Positions 1 through 8,826 of a stretch of 12,402 nt of DNA are shown here, piece after piece. The stretch is from Chalara sp. BL73 (Eukaryota; Ascomycota; Leotiomycetes; Helotiales): assembly GCA_918026815.1 (NCBI GenBank), contig CAKJVC010000054.1:1-12402 (forward strand), in the 5' to 3' direction. The translations under genes and the position numbers were made by a program. The notes beneath the pieces are model-generated. The model ran no database searches and was not told the origin of the DNA. It was given only the letters and a program-made list of their open reading frames with translations. Position 1 is the stretch's first letter. The number at the start of each line of letters is the position of its first letter.

Positions 1-708
1 CTATCAGAGGACTTGGCGTTCCCAGGTAGCATCGAATCATGAAGCTTTCATAGTCTACACTCTTTTCCAACCTCGTGATCTCGTCAATCCTTCCGAAAGT
101 TCAGGACCTACATCAATTGACTTTATGACGGTAATCGAGATGATTGGACCACATCCCTAAGATAGGTTCTCGGGGACTTTCCGCGCTTCGCTTTGTCAAC
201 ACTCTACTCTACTATACTTACGCATCCTGCACGATGACTGGTCCATCCACTTTCCAAAAGCGGGATGCATATCCGATGATCTCGCCTCCTCTCTAGTCAC
301 TGCTCGTCTAATCTGCTCATACATGGTAAATTTGCCAACGGCGCATTCACAACACTTTGAAGCGGGAACAAACCATATATAGAAGTTCCCGTAATATTTG
401 TTTTGAAAATTGCCGATATCTCGCGACGATAACTCGGGGTTCGCGATGTGTGGCCATTTATTCCCCGCCCCCGCCCAGAATTATTCCCGCGCTTTTGCTC
501 TCAACCAAGTTCCTGATGCCAAGCGCTGCAGTCTTAGTCATTGCATCTCGCATCATGCTACTTCATATATCCCAGAGTCCATTTCTCTGGCTCTGATTAG
601 TATACCACCCTTCTTGTTAGCCGAATCCACTTCATGATCTAGCACAGTGTTAATTCTCGGTTCCGCTCCATCAGTTCTTTGCTGCTGGAAAACTGGGGAG
701 CCGGAGCC
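1..708. other. Upstream intergenic region, no supported gene
   Basis: No convincing coding region is visible on either strand. The short open frames (up to 79 codons) show no domain, signal peptide or splice structure. The stretch holds a TATA-like run (catatatag, about 372-380) and a C-rich tandem motif at 463-474, annotated separately. It probably includes the promoter and 5' leader of the membrane-protein gene starting at 709. The sequence at the left edge may be the flank of a gene outside the window, but nothing identifiable remains. Confidence 0.6.
463..474 (-). promoter_or_regulatory. Tandem CreA-like sites (two abutting CCCCGC)
   Basis: Two back-to-back CCCCGC hexamers (463-468 and 469-474) each match the complement of SYGGRG, the binding consensus of the Aspergillus carbon-catabolite repressor CreA. 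They lie about 235 bp upstream of the 709 start codon. The match is seen in the sequence. A role in repression is inference, because six-base sites are common in fungal DNA. The tandem arrangement is the only reason to note it. Confidence 0.25.
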
Positions 709-2009
709 ATGACAGTCAGCAATGATGAGAAGCGAACGCTGGCGACGGTTTGGATATGCATTTTGTTGTCGGTCATGATCATGGCAACGAGGTTGGGATT
801 GGGGAGGTGGTGCAAGAAGAAATTCGGTCTGGGAGAGGCGCTGACGACGGCGGCGATTTTCTTCGCGCTCACGAGAATTGCGATTACTCAGGTTATTGTC
901 CTTTGGAAGACCAACAATATTTCCCCGGGTCTAGGAGATCTAAATAGACTAAGCAAACACGACATTCAGCAGAGGGAGATGGCCTCAAAGATCACACTCG
1001 CAGCAAGATGTATTTATATTATTCTGTAAGGTCCAGGACATGAAGAAACTAGAACTGAGGCTGATCGGTAATTAGTCTTTGGTTGCAGAAAAGTGTGTTG
1101 CTCACATTCTACAATGGGCTTCTGAAGGATTTGCCAGCCGGGAGACGAGCGATCATGATAGTTTGGGTGTAAGTAAATCCCGAGAGGGAGGCTATTTTCA
1201 CATCCATACCGTCTCCCATAAGGCCATTCCTATTTACTTGTACGTAGAGCTTCAAAGGCTGATAAAATTTAATACAGAATCTTGGGGCTGACTTTTGTTG
1301 CCGCCATAACTTCAACATTCACTGAATGTCGGCCATTCAGTCACTATTGGAAAGTGCTTCCTGAAACTGGTGAGAAAGCCATATTCAGAGGAGCCCTTCT
1401 GGACTAAACAGCTATATAGACGCATGCACTGAAGCAATCATTCAACTGTTCGTAGTTGGTATGCCAAAGCGCCATGACCTCTTACTACTTCTCCCGCTGA
1501 CCTCACGACTAGGTGGTTTGAACATATTCACAGACATTCTACTTCTCCTCTTACCAATACCCGTCCTCATCAACGTCCGCTTGACCTGGCAAAAGAAAGC
1601 ACAGCTTACTTTCCTCTTCTCCGTCGGCCTTGTAATAATCGCTGTCACAGCTGTACGCCTGCCCCGCACCTACGACAATGCCACCTCGGAGACTCACCGT
1701 ATCACGTGGACGACAGGCGAGTTTCTCGCGGCAACTTTCGTCGCAAATGCTCCAACTTTATATTCATTCAGGAAGTGGTTACAACAGAGAAATCAAGTTG
1801 CGAGAAGGTTCTCCAGAAGTGGACCGCATATTAGAGCTGCAACGGGGTTAGGCGGTACCACGCTGACAGAATATGAGAGTGACGAGGCTGCGGAGGAGAG
1901 AAGAAGAGATGACATCGAGGCACAGCCGGAAATTCAGCGACCAGCGGAAACGAGGAAGCCGAGTTATGCGAAGGTACAATGGAGTGCGAGTACAGACAAT
2001 GAAAAATGA
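709..2009 (+). CDS. Fungal rhodopsin-like (PTH11-type) integral membrane protein, five exons
   Basis: Exons by my reading: 709-1025, 1076-1168, 1278-1369, 1420-1458 and 1513-2009. They total 1038 nt, giving 345 aa. Introns are 50, 109, 50 and 54 nt with donors GTAAGG, GTAAGT, GTGAGA, GTATGC and acceptors TTAG, ACAG, ATAG, CTAG. The splices restore family landmarks: LLWLQKSVLLTFY (about 106-118, across junction 1), WVILGLTF (about 136-143, across junction 2), and the pair C154 (TECRPF) with C170 across junction 3. Junction 4 gives VVGGLNIFTD (about 179-188). Hydrophobic helices lie near 11-31, 43-66, 98-118, 131-150, 175-200, 212-232 and 246-262, a seven-TM plan. A charged tail of about 75 residues follows and is probably cytoplasmic. 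This fits the fungal rhodopsin-domain family, which includes PTH11-like putative GPCRs. It lacks a CFEM domain and I see no obvious retinal-binding evidence, so ligand and function are unknown. ATG 709 is the first methionine of the frame. No neighbour suggests a pathway. Confidence 0.86.
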
Positions 2010-2875
2010 AGAGTACATTCTAGAAATGCATTTTATTAAGAAGACAAGCGATGCCACGCATAGAGCTCGAAGAATATCGATAGAAATAGATTTCCCGGAA
2101 AACAAGACGGACACAAGAAATGGGTCCTCGATGTTCTGATTATGTTCATATAACCTGATGTCACCAGTAGGAATGGCAAAAATCGAGGCTTGTGGCAAGA
2201 TTTCAGCCAGGGAGCCAACACATATAGTGCTTCAGTGATGGAAAAAAAGTTCTTGTCTTGCTCTGAGACGCGAGGCTTCGATGATTGAAGTGCTCGTACA
2301 AAAGGAGTGATGGCAGAGACAAGGAGCCGGAAGCGCGGAAATTTTGAGGATGGGCTTTGTATACTTGCAGTGCTAGCACCAGAAATATAAGAAAAAGCCG
2401 AAAAAACTCGAATTTTTGGGATTGCAGTCATTTGCCCTGCTCCACTGCAAGAACATATCTCGTCTTTGTAGAAACGGGATGAACATCTTCTGCTAAAGCT
2501 GGAAGTGAAATCGAATAGCAATGTATCATAAGAGCACAGCGAAAGATTGCACATGAGGACTTGGAAGCTTTATCTATAGCTACCTATAGAACTCCCCCAC
2601 AATAGTCACCTATTGCGATCAAGCAAGAATCTCACTGCTTAAATAAGCGAGCTGCAGAGATTTCGATTCTCGTCACCTGATGGCGATGCAAGAACATTGA
2701 CTGTACTGCAACACTAAATATCTTGAAAATGACTATTTAATCCGGGGCAGCGTGAAAACACCCTCTGTGATACTCTTAGTCTCATCTTATGTCAGATACC
2801 TCCCTCAAAGTACGTCTGTACACAAATCCAATGTTGAAAAAGAATAAATGAGAAACACGTCTAATAAAAGCCTAG
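2010..2875. other. Intergenic spacer: 3' flank of membrane-protein gene and hydrolase upstream region
   Basis: This holds the probable 3' UTR of the membrane-protein gene and the upstream region of the hydrolase. A minus-strand 172-codon open frame (2554 down to 2036) starts with ATG, but it is rich in Ser, Phe and Cys, has no recognisable domain and runs antisense across the 3' flank of the upstream gene. I do not support it as a gene. Two small upstream ATGs near the hydrolase start are annotated separately. I saw no RNA gene and no repeat. Confidence 0.5.
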
Positions 2876-2940
2876 ATGTCTTTAAACAGTCAGCCTGCCA
2901 CCACCCATTCAGAGCCACCCCACGAACATCTCGCTGGTGA
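2831..2940 (+). promoter_or_regulatory. Two upstream ORFs before the hydrolase start
   Basis: ATG 2831 opens a six-codon frame (MLKKNK) that ends in TGA at 2849-2851. ATG 2848 overlaps that stop and opens a 30-codon frame ending in TGA at 2938-2940, out of frame with and overlapping the hydrolase start at 2876. If the transcript begins upstream of 2831, ribosomes would have to bypass both ATGs, which would normally lower hydrolase translation. The ORFs are seen in the sequence. Presence in the mRNA is unknown, since the transcription start cannot be located. Confidence 0.3.
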
Positions 2941-3877
2941 TCCCAAATTTATCAACATCGGCCACAACCACAAGCTCTGTCTCTACACCCATGGCCCGCA
3001 ATCTCCGCCTCCCCAACCCTCCGTCATCATAATCCCCGGCCTCGGCTCTAGCATCACCTCCTGGGCAGCCGTCGTCCGCCTCCTCTCCCTATCCACCCGC
3101 GTCTACACCTACGATCGAACAGGCTACGGCGCAAGCGATTCCTCCCTCACTCCGCCCACCTCCTCTCAAGCCGCCGACGAACTTGATCTCTTGCTCAGAG
3201 CAGCAGGCATCACCGGGCCGTTCATTCTCGTAGCGCATTCATGGGGCGGGGTGCTCGCAAGAGAGTTGCTGGCGAGAAGCCGGGGGAGCACGGATGTGGT
3301 GGGTGTGGTGTTTGTGGAGAGCAACCAGGAGCGCACGCTAGAAGTGCTAGACTGGAGGAGGCTGGCGTTCTCGAGCATTCTGCGGGGTGTAGATCGGGAG
3401 GAAGCCGTTGGGATTCGAGAATCTCGTAGGCTGACGGACAGAGAATGGGAGGCGTACGTAACGGCGGAAGCAACGGAGAGGCATCAGATGCAAACAGCTG
3501 CTGAGTTTGGACAATATGCTGAGAGCTTTCCAACACTGGCCTCAAAGCACCAACTGTCTTCGGACCCTCCATTTTTAGGTAACTCTCCAATATATGTCAT
3601 CAAGGGAGACAATGGCATGGATTTTAAGAAACTCTACGCGGCGGGGATCGAGAAGGGAAATGGTACGGAGGCCGAGAGGAAGGAATTCGAGGACATGTTA
3701 AGGACGTGGAATGATAAAGATAGTGGGTTGCAGAGGGGGAATCTAGGATTAAGTGGGAGGGGGAGGTATGTAGAGATTCCAGGGAGTGGTCATCATGTCC
3801 AGTTGACCGCGCCAGAGGCTATTGTTGAGGGAGTGAGGTGGGCATTAGAGGAGGTGTGGAGCGATGTCAAATCTTGA
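2876..3877 (+). CDS. Alpha/beta hydrolase fold protein, intronless
   Basis: The 333-aa frame has no intron. The ATG is preceded directly by an in-frame TAG (2873-2875), so translation cannot start further upstream in this frame. Alpha/beta hydrolase landmarks appear in order: an oxyanion-loop motif PGLGSS (54-59) after a hydrophobic strand, YDRTGYGASD (79-88), the nucleophile elbow AHSWGG with candidate Ser122 (120-125), a candidate catalytic acid near Asp245 (VIKGDNGMD), and the catalytic His in GSGHHVQLTAPEAI (His306 or His307). A variable cap region lies about 155-230. No signal peptide or TM segment is visible, so the protein is probably cytosolic. This matches the broad esterase / epoxide hydrolase-like superfamily (AB hydrolase-1 type); the substrate cannot be assigned. 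It converges with the glucosaminidase gene downstream. The coding strand is C-rich in the first part and G-rich after about 3240. Confidence 0.9.
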   Translation: MSLNSQPATTHSEPPHEHLAGDPKFINIGHNHKLCLYTHGPQSPPPQPSVIIIPGLGSSITSWAAVVRLLSLSTRVYTYDRTGYGASDSSLTPPTSSQAADELDLLLRAAGITGPFILVAHSWGGVLARELLARSRGSTDVVGVVFVESNQERTLEVLDWRRLAFSSILRGVDREEAVGIRESRRLTDREWEAYVTAEATERHQMQTAAEFGQYAESFPTLASKHQLSSDPPFLGNSPIYVIKGDNGMDFKKLYAAGIEKGNGTEAERKEFEDMLRTWNDKDSGLQRGNLGLSGRGRYVEIPGSGHHVQLTAPEAIVEGVRWALEEVWSDVKS

Positions 3878-4197
3878 GCATTGCTTAGACGTCTCTTGGT
3901 GGAATGTAGGGGATAGGCAAATGAATTATAGGCACGGTGTGTTGAAAGATATACTCAACCTTACTGTTAGTACCTATTGATTTGCGAAAAACGTACGTGT
4001 TTGCCAACACTTGCACAATTAAGTTTCCTATTAAGTTACATAATCATAGGCACGGATAACCTGTCAAACTGGAGTTTCCGGCCACCGCCATAGATAAGGC
4101 TTCAATATAGCTTCTGATTGGCAAGGATGTGACAAGTGACTGGCATGAACAATTGGTTTTTGTCAGTGAAGCGCAGTTCTTACACCTGATAATTCCA
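3878..4197. other. Short convergent intergenic spacer
   Basis: These 320 bases separate the 3' ends of the hydrolase (+) and the glucosaminidase (-). They must carry both 3' UTRs and polyadenylation sites. I see no clear AATAAA in either orientation next to the stops, which is normal for fungi. No gene or repeat was seen. Confidence 0.6.
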
Positions 4198-7195
4198 TCA
4201 AGAAACATCAGCAAAACCCAACTCCAGGTTCCCCACATCTGCAACATTAACCCCGCTGATTCTTAAAAGCGCACCATCCGACTTATCCCCGATCCAGCTT
4301 AATTGCAGACCCAAGCTCTCCCCTGGCCAAAGCGTGACATAGTTATCATCCCAATATGCTGGCAAAATATCCTCCCCTTTTCGATTCGTGAGCTCTAGAC
4401 GTGTGAAGAATGCGGGGACGTCTGCTTTATTCTTCAACTCTACAGATGTCTTAAACTTCCCGGGCGACGAGACGAGAACGTCGCTTGCGACGACGCTTAA
4501 GTTTGTAGGTGGAAGAGAAAAGAGTGCTGTGTAGTTGGCGTATGAAGCAACTGGCGTATAGTACCAAGTGCTATCGTCCCAATCTAGCTTGTCGAGCGTT
4601 GGTGCTAGCCAATATACATTTCTACTCAGCATGTCTCCCTTCTCATCCTTTAACACAAGCCTCAGGAAAGCTGGCTCTCCAATCGTTGTCGCCTCTCGCA
4701 AACTCGCGACATACTTCGACCTAATCGGTTCCGTGCTAGTTGTCACTGTTTGACTCGCCAACGATTTTCCATCTAAACTGATCAAATCTATGTCCACCAC
4801 TCTGGTAGCATGTTTCTCAAGTGTATGGTTGATGATCCATATATCGCCATTCTTGCTGCCATATTCGAACGCGACATGTTCACTTCTTGATCCTGTTTTA
4901 GCGCCATAGTAGCTACCCGCTCCTTTCAAGTAATAGTCAAAAAGATTCCAGTGCAAGCTCGGCCATGCATTATTCAGCATCCAATAGATTAGCCCACTTG
5001 CAGGCCGTTCTGCACTTTGTCGTATTGAGTAAGCCTCATATTGCGAGCGTGTTGCCTCGTAATCTGAGATTTGCGCCTTCAGCAGATAATCTTTTAACGA
5101 ACCCGGACTCCCATAGCGAGTGTAAAGGGCTTTATTGTATATTGAGCGGTCATAAAATTGGGAGACAGACGTTGACATATGATAATGGCCTTTATTTGGC
5201 GCGGTCCATAGGTCGTTAATCTCCGAGGAAGTGAGGAATTTTGTAAGGGAAGAAAAGTTCTGGGGTGCCGACGCCGGCACCTAACTCGGATCCAAAACCG
5301 AAGGCTGCTCCTAATTGATCACCATACCAATAGTTGGGAGGTACCCAATCATATGGTCCATTCATTTTCATACCACTCGGACCCAACTCCTGCGGCCATC
5401 CTCTCATGGCTGCTGATGCTATGATCGGAACATCCCAATCTACGTCCCTCAATTCCTTTAGATACTCTTTCGTGGCCCGCTCATCTGGCCAGTAATCGCT
5501 GCCTACTAGAAACGCCAACATACTTGGGTGGCCCTGCATCAAAGCTCCTTCATGTCTCATTTGCATCCTCGCTGTTACGTAATCATCCTCGGTCCACTTC
5601 TCACCAGCAGCATCGTTGTTGTAAGTCCAGCCCTCCCACTTGTCGCAACATTCCCAACCAGCCATGACCATGATACCCATACGATCAGCCAGGTTGTAGA
5701 GGCTTGGATGTTCTTGCTTCCCTTCAAGACGGACGGTGTTAAGTCCTATGTCGTGCATGAGAGAAAACTGCTTTTCTAACTTTGAAGTAGAGAAGCGGAG
5801 AAACATATCGGCGGAATAGCCAGCACCACGAACGTGAAAAGTGTGTCCATTGATGGAAAAAGAGGTGTCATTATTCGCGTTCAAATAGGATACTACGTGG
5901 CGAATACCAAAGGTTCGTGGTTCGGCACGGTCTGAGAGAGCTCCAGAAAACCCAGCATAGGTGGACAGGTTTAGGGTATAGAGTGGTTGTGATCCCCATT
6001 GTTTCGGCCACCAAATGTCAGGATCTTTAATGGTTACTACCAGGCTGATAGTTTTTGACTCTCGGGGGCTTAAGTTATATCCTCTTGAAACTGGTATGAC
6101 GCTGCCGTTTGGCTTCTTAATCGTTCCTTCAACGCGGCCCGAAATACTTGCCAGCTTGTTATTGCTTACCACGATGTTAATCGTAATTTTCACTGGCCCA
6201 GAATGAGGTTCTCCCCTGCACATGGAAATTCACAAGTCAGTTTCATGTCTTTCGTGATTGACGAATGAAGCATCATTAGTGCTTCACGTAAAGGAACATT
6301 CTCAGTACTGCAGCATTCTCGAATGCTTGACTAAGGCCTCAGAGCTAGCGCCTTCGCTCTAATAAATTTTTGGAGTGAACTCAAAATTTCCTAAATAGGT
6401 AGAAAAGATCTCCCAACGGGAAGTTTTACCATGAGAAATCTCACTCACTTATAGTCTGTCACAACCCTCGGCTTCGAAAGAGACACCGCCCCGGTTCTCG
6501 TGATTGTGACCTCCCTCCAAACACCAGTCCCATTATCCGGGGGATAGGGATTCCAATCCACGAACCCAAGGGCGAAATCCCTCAGGTAGTTAGTAGGATA
6601 CGCCTTTATTAAAATCGCATTCTTGCCATCATTCACAAGAGAGGTGATATCGAGCTTCCGACCTCCATAAGCGCCTTTGAGGATCTTCTCTGAGACTAAG
6701 AGATGGCCGTTGACATAGACGTCTGCTTTAGATGAGATACCATTGGTTTCGAGAAACAAATGCTGGGCTGGACGCGGTGACAGGAAAATTTCTTCACGGT
6801 AGAGCCAGGGGACCGAGAAATCGTCTTTAACCATAGTTTCTAGATTGTCAGAAAAGAACAGTGCGGTATCATTGTAAACTCCATTCTCGAGCAGACCTGC
6901 CTAACAGTCCAGTTAGTTTTACCAGGAACCACCCAACAAGCCCAAGAAGGAAACTTACCATGACCGTACCATGGCTGTCAACTCGGTACCAGGAACTTAC
7001 ATCTGCGTCTGGCTTCGAAAGCTCGATCATGTCGGTGGTGACAAGGGCACTAGATTGCATATGCCATCCTGGAATGACCGTAGTATCTCCTGGGTTCGAC
7101 GCGATTGAGCCATCTTCTTTTCCTGATGCAACTCTGCATGCCGCTAGATAACATACGATTCTAAGCATAGCCATCCAGCCCGAGCGTGCCTTCAT
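4198..7195 (-). CDS. Secreted exo-beta-D-glucosaminidase, GH2 family; exon 3 carries a one-base frameshift
   Basis: Exons on the minus strand: 7195-6959, 6900-6449 and 6215-4198, with introns of 58 nt (GTAAGT...TTAG, branch CTAAC) and 233 nt (GTGAGT...GCAG). With one base removed from the T4 tract (5253-5256) the product is 901 aa. Residues 1-25 form a signal peptide. A GH2 sugar-binding domain spans about 35-230 (WNPYPPDNG at 195-203), an Ig-like domain about 231-335, then a TIM barrel and C-terminal beta domains. In the barrel, GSDYWPDE puts the candidate acid/base at Asp470 and GSELG the nucleophile at Glu540, close to the Asp469/Glu541 pair known for CsxA. GPSGMKMNGPYDWVPP and GLIYWMLNNAWP (637-648) are typical of this enzyme, which removes glucosamine from the non-reducing end of chitosan. 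As written, the frame leaves the family sequence after residue 550 and stops at 5216 (562 aa). Nothing else is damaged, so a recent mutation or a base-call error are both possible. General beta-mannosidase is the less likely alternative. Confidence 0.9.
5253..5256 (-). other. Frameshift site in the glucosaminidase gene
   Basis: Upstream the frame reads GVGTPEL. Downstream the family sequence SSLTKFLTSSEINDLW continues in the next frame. Deleting one T from the coding-strand TTTT (AAAA on + strand) joins them exactly. No intron of plausible length can account for the shift, because the nucleophile motif ends about 25 nt before it and conserved sequence resumes at once. Confidence 0.8.
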
Positions 7196-7549
7196 CGTGT
7201 CTAAAACCAATATGTCTCAAGAGACGCACATTGGAAAGTGGTGAACGATACGTGACCGCTCTATAAACCATCTTGAGGAAGCCACAGCCAAGCGGACAAG
7301 GTTGCACCGGGACGAGCGCTCTTTCTTCAGACAGTGTCATACGAGTATTGCCAAAATACTAAAATTATAGTTTGCCAGATGGAAGGGACGTTGCAGCAAG
7401 GTGACATTGAAATGCAAAGTGGGGTATTTGAGAATGCATCGCATACCCATCGCGTCAACGCTCTGAGTCGATGATAGAAAATGGTGGCCTTTGGTCTTGT
7501 TACACTACACAAAGTATGTGGTTACACATCACAAGAAGTTCGCTGAGAT
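7196..7549 (-). promoter_or_regulatory. Upstream region of the glucosaminidase gene
   Basis: This 354-base stretch has no supported gene. Read on the minus strand it should contain the GH2 promoter and leader. A TATA-like run lies at about 7262-7267, roughly 70 bp before the ATG. A GCCAAG at 7287-7292 matches the PacC pH-response consensus GCCARG. These matches are seen; function is inferred and weak for motifs this short. Confidence 0.4.
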
Positions 7550-8032
7550 ATGCCTGAAGCTTTCACGTTACCTTGTACTAGATGTGGTGCCTCTGGCTTG
7601 GATTGTAAGCGGGGATGCGGGGTAGGCGGACTACCCTCTGGCCCGAAAGCAAGGGGAAACAGCCCTTCACCCCAAGCCTTACAGAGAGAGAGAATGCTCA
7701 AACCACTCGCAATTCCGGTCTCTTCTGCTCTCGGCCATCAGATAAATCGGCTTCTATCACCATCGTCTCGCCTTGCTTCAAACCCCGTCCTCTTCTTGGC
7801 CTCGTGCGTGCTCGATGTCCTGCATCATGGTATAAATTTGAATTGGGCATTTGCAAGGAAGAATTCTGCTTCCCCCGGCACTGCGAAGAGGCCATTCCCG
7901 AAAGATATAATGCATACTTTGAGTCCTCCTTCGGCAACTTTTGAGGCTTATGATGTGGGTTTGGGAAATAGAGCTGTCACCTTAGCAAGAAAACATGAAG
8001 GCAGAAGCTTCATCTGCTTTAACGTGAGGTAG
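7550..8032 (+). CDS. Doubtful ORF with a partial zinc-cluster-like N-terminus
   Basis: A 160-codon frame opens with MPEAFTLPCTRCGASGLDC. The spacing CxxC-x6-C resembles the first half of a fungal zinc-cluster motif, but the second Cys triplet is missing: only one more Cys follows, within GCG. The rest is a low-complexity mix without a recognised domain, and a 109-codon frame overlaps it at 7615-7944. It may be a decayed regulatory-gene fragment or chance. A GTAAGC at 7606-7611 could act as a donor, but I could not build a convincing spliced product. I do not recognise the gene. Confidence 0.15.
   Translation: MPEAFTLPCTRCGASGLDCKRGCGVGGLPSGPKARGNSPSPQALQRERMLKPLAIPVSSALGHQINRLLSPSSRLASNPVLFLASCVLDVLHHGINLNWAFARKNSASPGTAKRPFPKDIMHTLSPPSATFEAYDVGLGNRAVTLARKHEGRSFICFNVR
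7609..7622 (+). promoter_or_regulatory. Paired CreA-like sites (GCGGGG x2)
   Basis: GCGGGG occurs at 7609-7614 and 7617-7622. Both match the CreA consensus SYGGRG in the same orientation, two bases apart. They lie about 415 bp upstream of the glucosaminidase ATG. Closely paired sites are the arrangement most often reported as functional for CreA. They also fall inside the doubtful 7550 ORF, so the reading as a regulatory site is tentative. Confidence 0.3.
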
Positions 8033-8765
8033 GGATGGGTACTATGAGAGAAGAGTCGACTTCCTTTCGGACTATCAAGGGACTTGGGCCGCGACATAGA
8101 CTGCTCTCTTGGCTATTCTTCTCGGCTATGTCATTTGATTTCGATGCTCAATAAGCTCATTATCTAGCAGAGAAAGTCCTGCATTGCTTTAGGAGAAAGA
8201 ATAAAGTACTATAAATTGCAGAAGACACAACAACTGTATTGGCCATGCAATGATGTAGAGCTTATAAAAGAATTGTTGAGGACCACATTGCTCTTGTGCA
8301 CTTCTGTACAAATTAAGTTTGGGTTGGTATTTGGAGCCAATTCAACCACCATGGATTTACGGTTTAACAAGCACTATATCTACACCTTATTGAATTCACA
8401 TGCACAACACAACAGATTAATATTTGAAGTATATTCGTTTAGCTAGAAAAATAAAATAAAGCTCATCTATCATACTATGCAAGAAAAGGTAAATAGCTAA
8501 AACTATGCTAGTTAAAATAAATGATTACGTTTGGCAATTTCACAAATTTTGGAACACCCCAAACTATTACACCGATATTTGCAATCGCCGCCCTTGCGGT
8601 TAACGAAACAAACGGCAGCGTAAAATCAACTATAATCGTGGGTATATACCCCTGATATAATGGTCGGATTAATTGATCACGAACTAATATTATGACATGA
8701 CTAGACATGAGGTCCTGTAGTGCATATACTGATCACAACGGAAACGCCTGTATCAAGCACCATCG
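8033..8765. other. AT-rich gene-poor block with small repeats
   Basis: From about 8150 to 8720 the sequence is visibly richer in A and T than its flanks, with many TA steps and no frame longer than 76 codons. Small repeats occur: gtttagct (8437-8444) inverted against agctaaaac (8495-8503), actatgc twice (8474-8480 and 8502-8508), and gctag followed by A-rich AAATAAA runs at about 8442 and 8507. This could be a mutated transposon relic, for example after repeat-induced point mutation, but no transposase motif or terminal repeat survives that I can identify. Confidence 0.35.
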
Positions 8766-8826
8766 TGGCTCATATAGTATTGGCCGAAAGATTGGATTCC
8801 CATCCTGTTCGAATCCAGGCCAGCTG
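8759..8826 (+). other. tRNA-like A-box/B-box pair, not a functional tRNA
   Basis: TGGCTCATATAGTATTGG from 8766 resembles a Pol III A box and GTTCGAATCC at 8807-8816 matches the B-box core. The spacing (about 42 nt) is that of an intronless tRNA. However, the implied T stem (tcctg against ccagg) has two mismatches, and the acceptor strands around 8759-8765 and 8820-8826 do not pair. It is therefore at best a tRNA pseudogene or the head of a tRNA-derived SINE, and may be chance. Confidence 0.2.

Noticed and set aside
1089..1168. Acceptor at 1088 for intron 1 of the membrane-protein gene
   Set aside because: It puts exon 2 in the wrong phase. The acceptor at 1074-1075 keeps phase and adds the conserved LWLQ residues.
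1461..2009. A stand-alone 182-aa membrane protein starting at ATG 1461
   Set aside because: That ATG lies inside intron 4, and upstream exons splice in frame to complete a seven-helix protein.
2036..2554. Minus-strand 172-codon ORF with ATG start
   Set aside because: It has no domain, a Ser/Phe/Cys-rich composition typical of antisense noise, and it lies over the 3' flank of the membrane-protein gene.
3222..3590. Minus-strand 122-codon ORF inside the hydrolase gene
   Set aside because: It is the antisense shadow of the G-rich half of a well-supported gene.
4198..7195. A new biosynthetic gene cluster or defence system across the window
   Set aside because: The genes are unrelated in type, mixed in strand and widely spaced, with no backbone enzyme, transporter or NLR-like gene.
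8508..8708. Minus-strand 66-codon frame considered as a transposase helix-turn-helix remnant
   Set aside because: I could not align it convincingly to pogo or Tc1 type sequences, and its neighbouring frames are full of stops.
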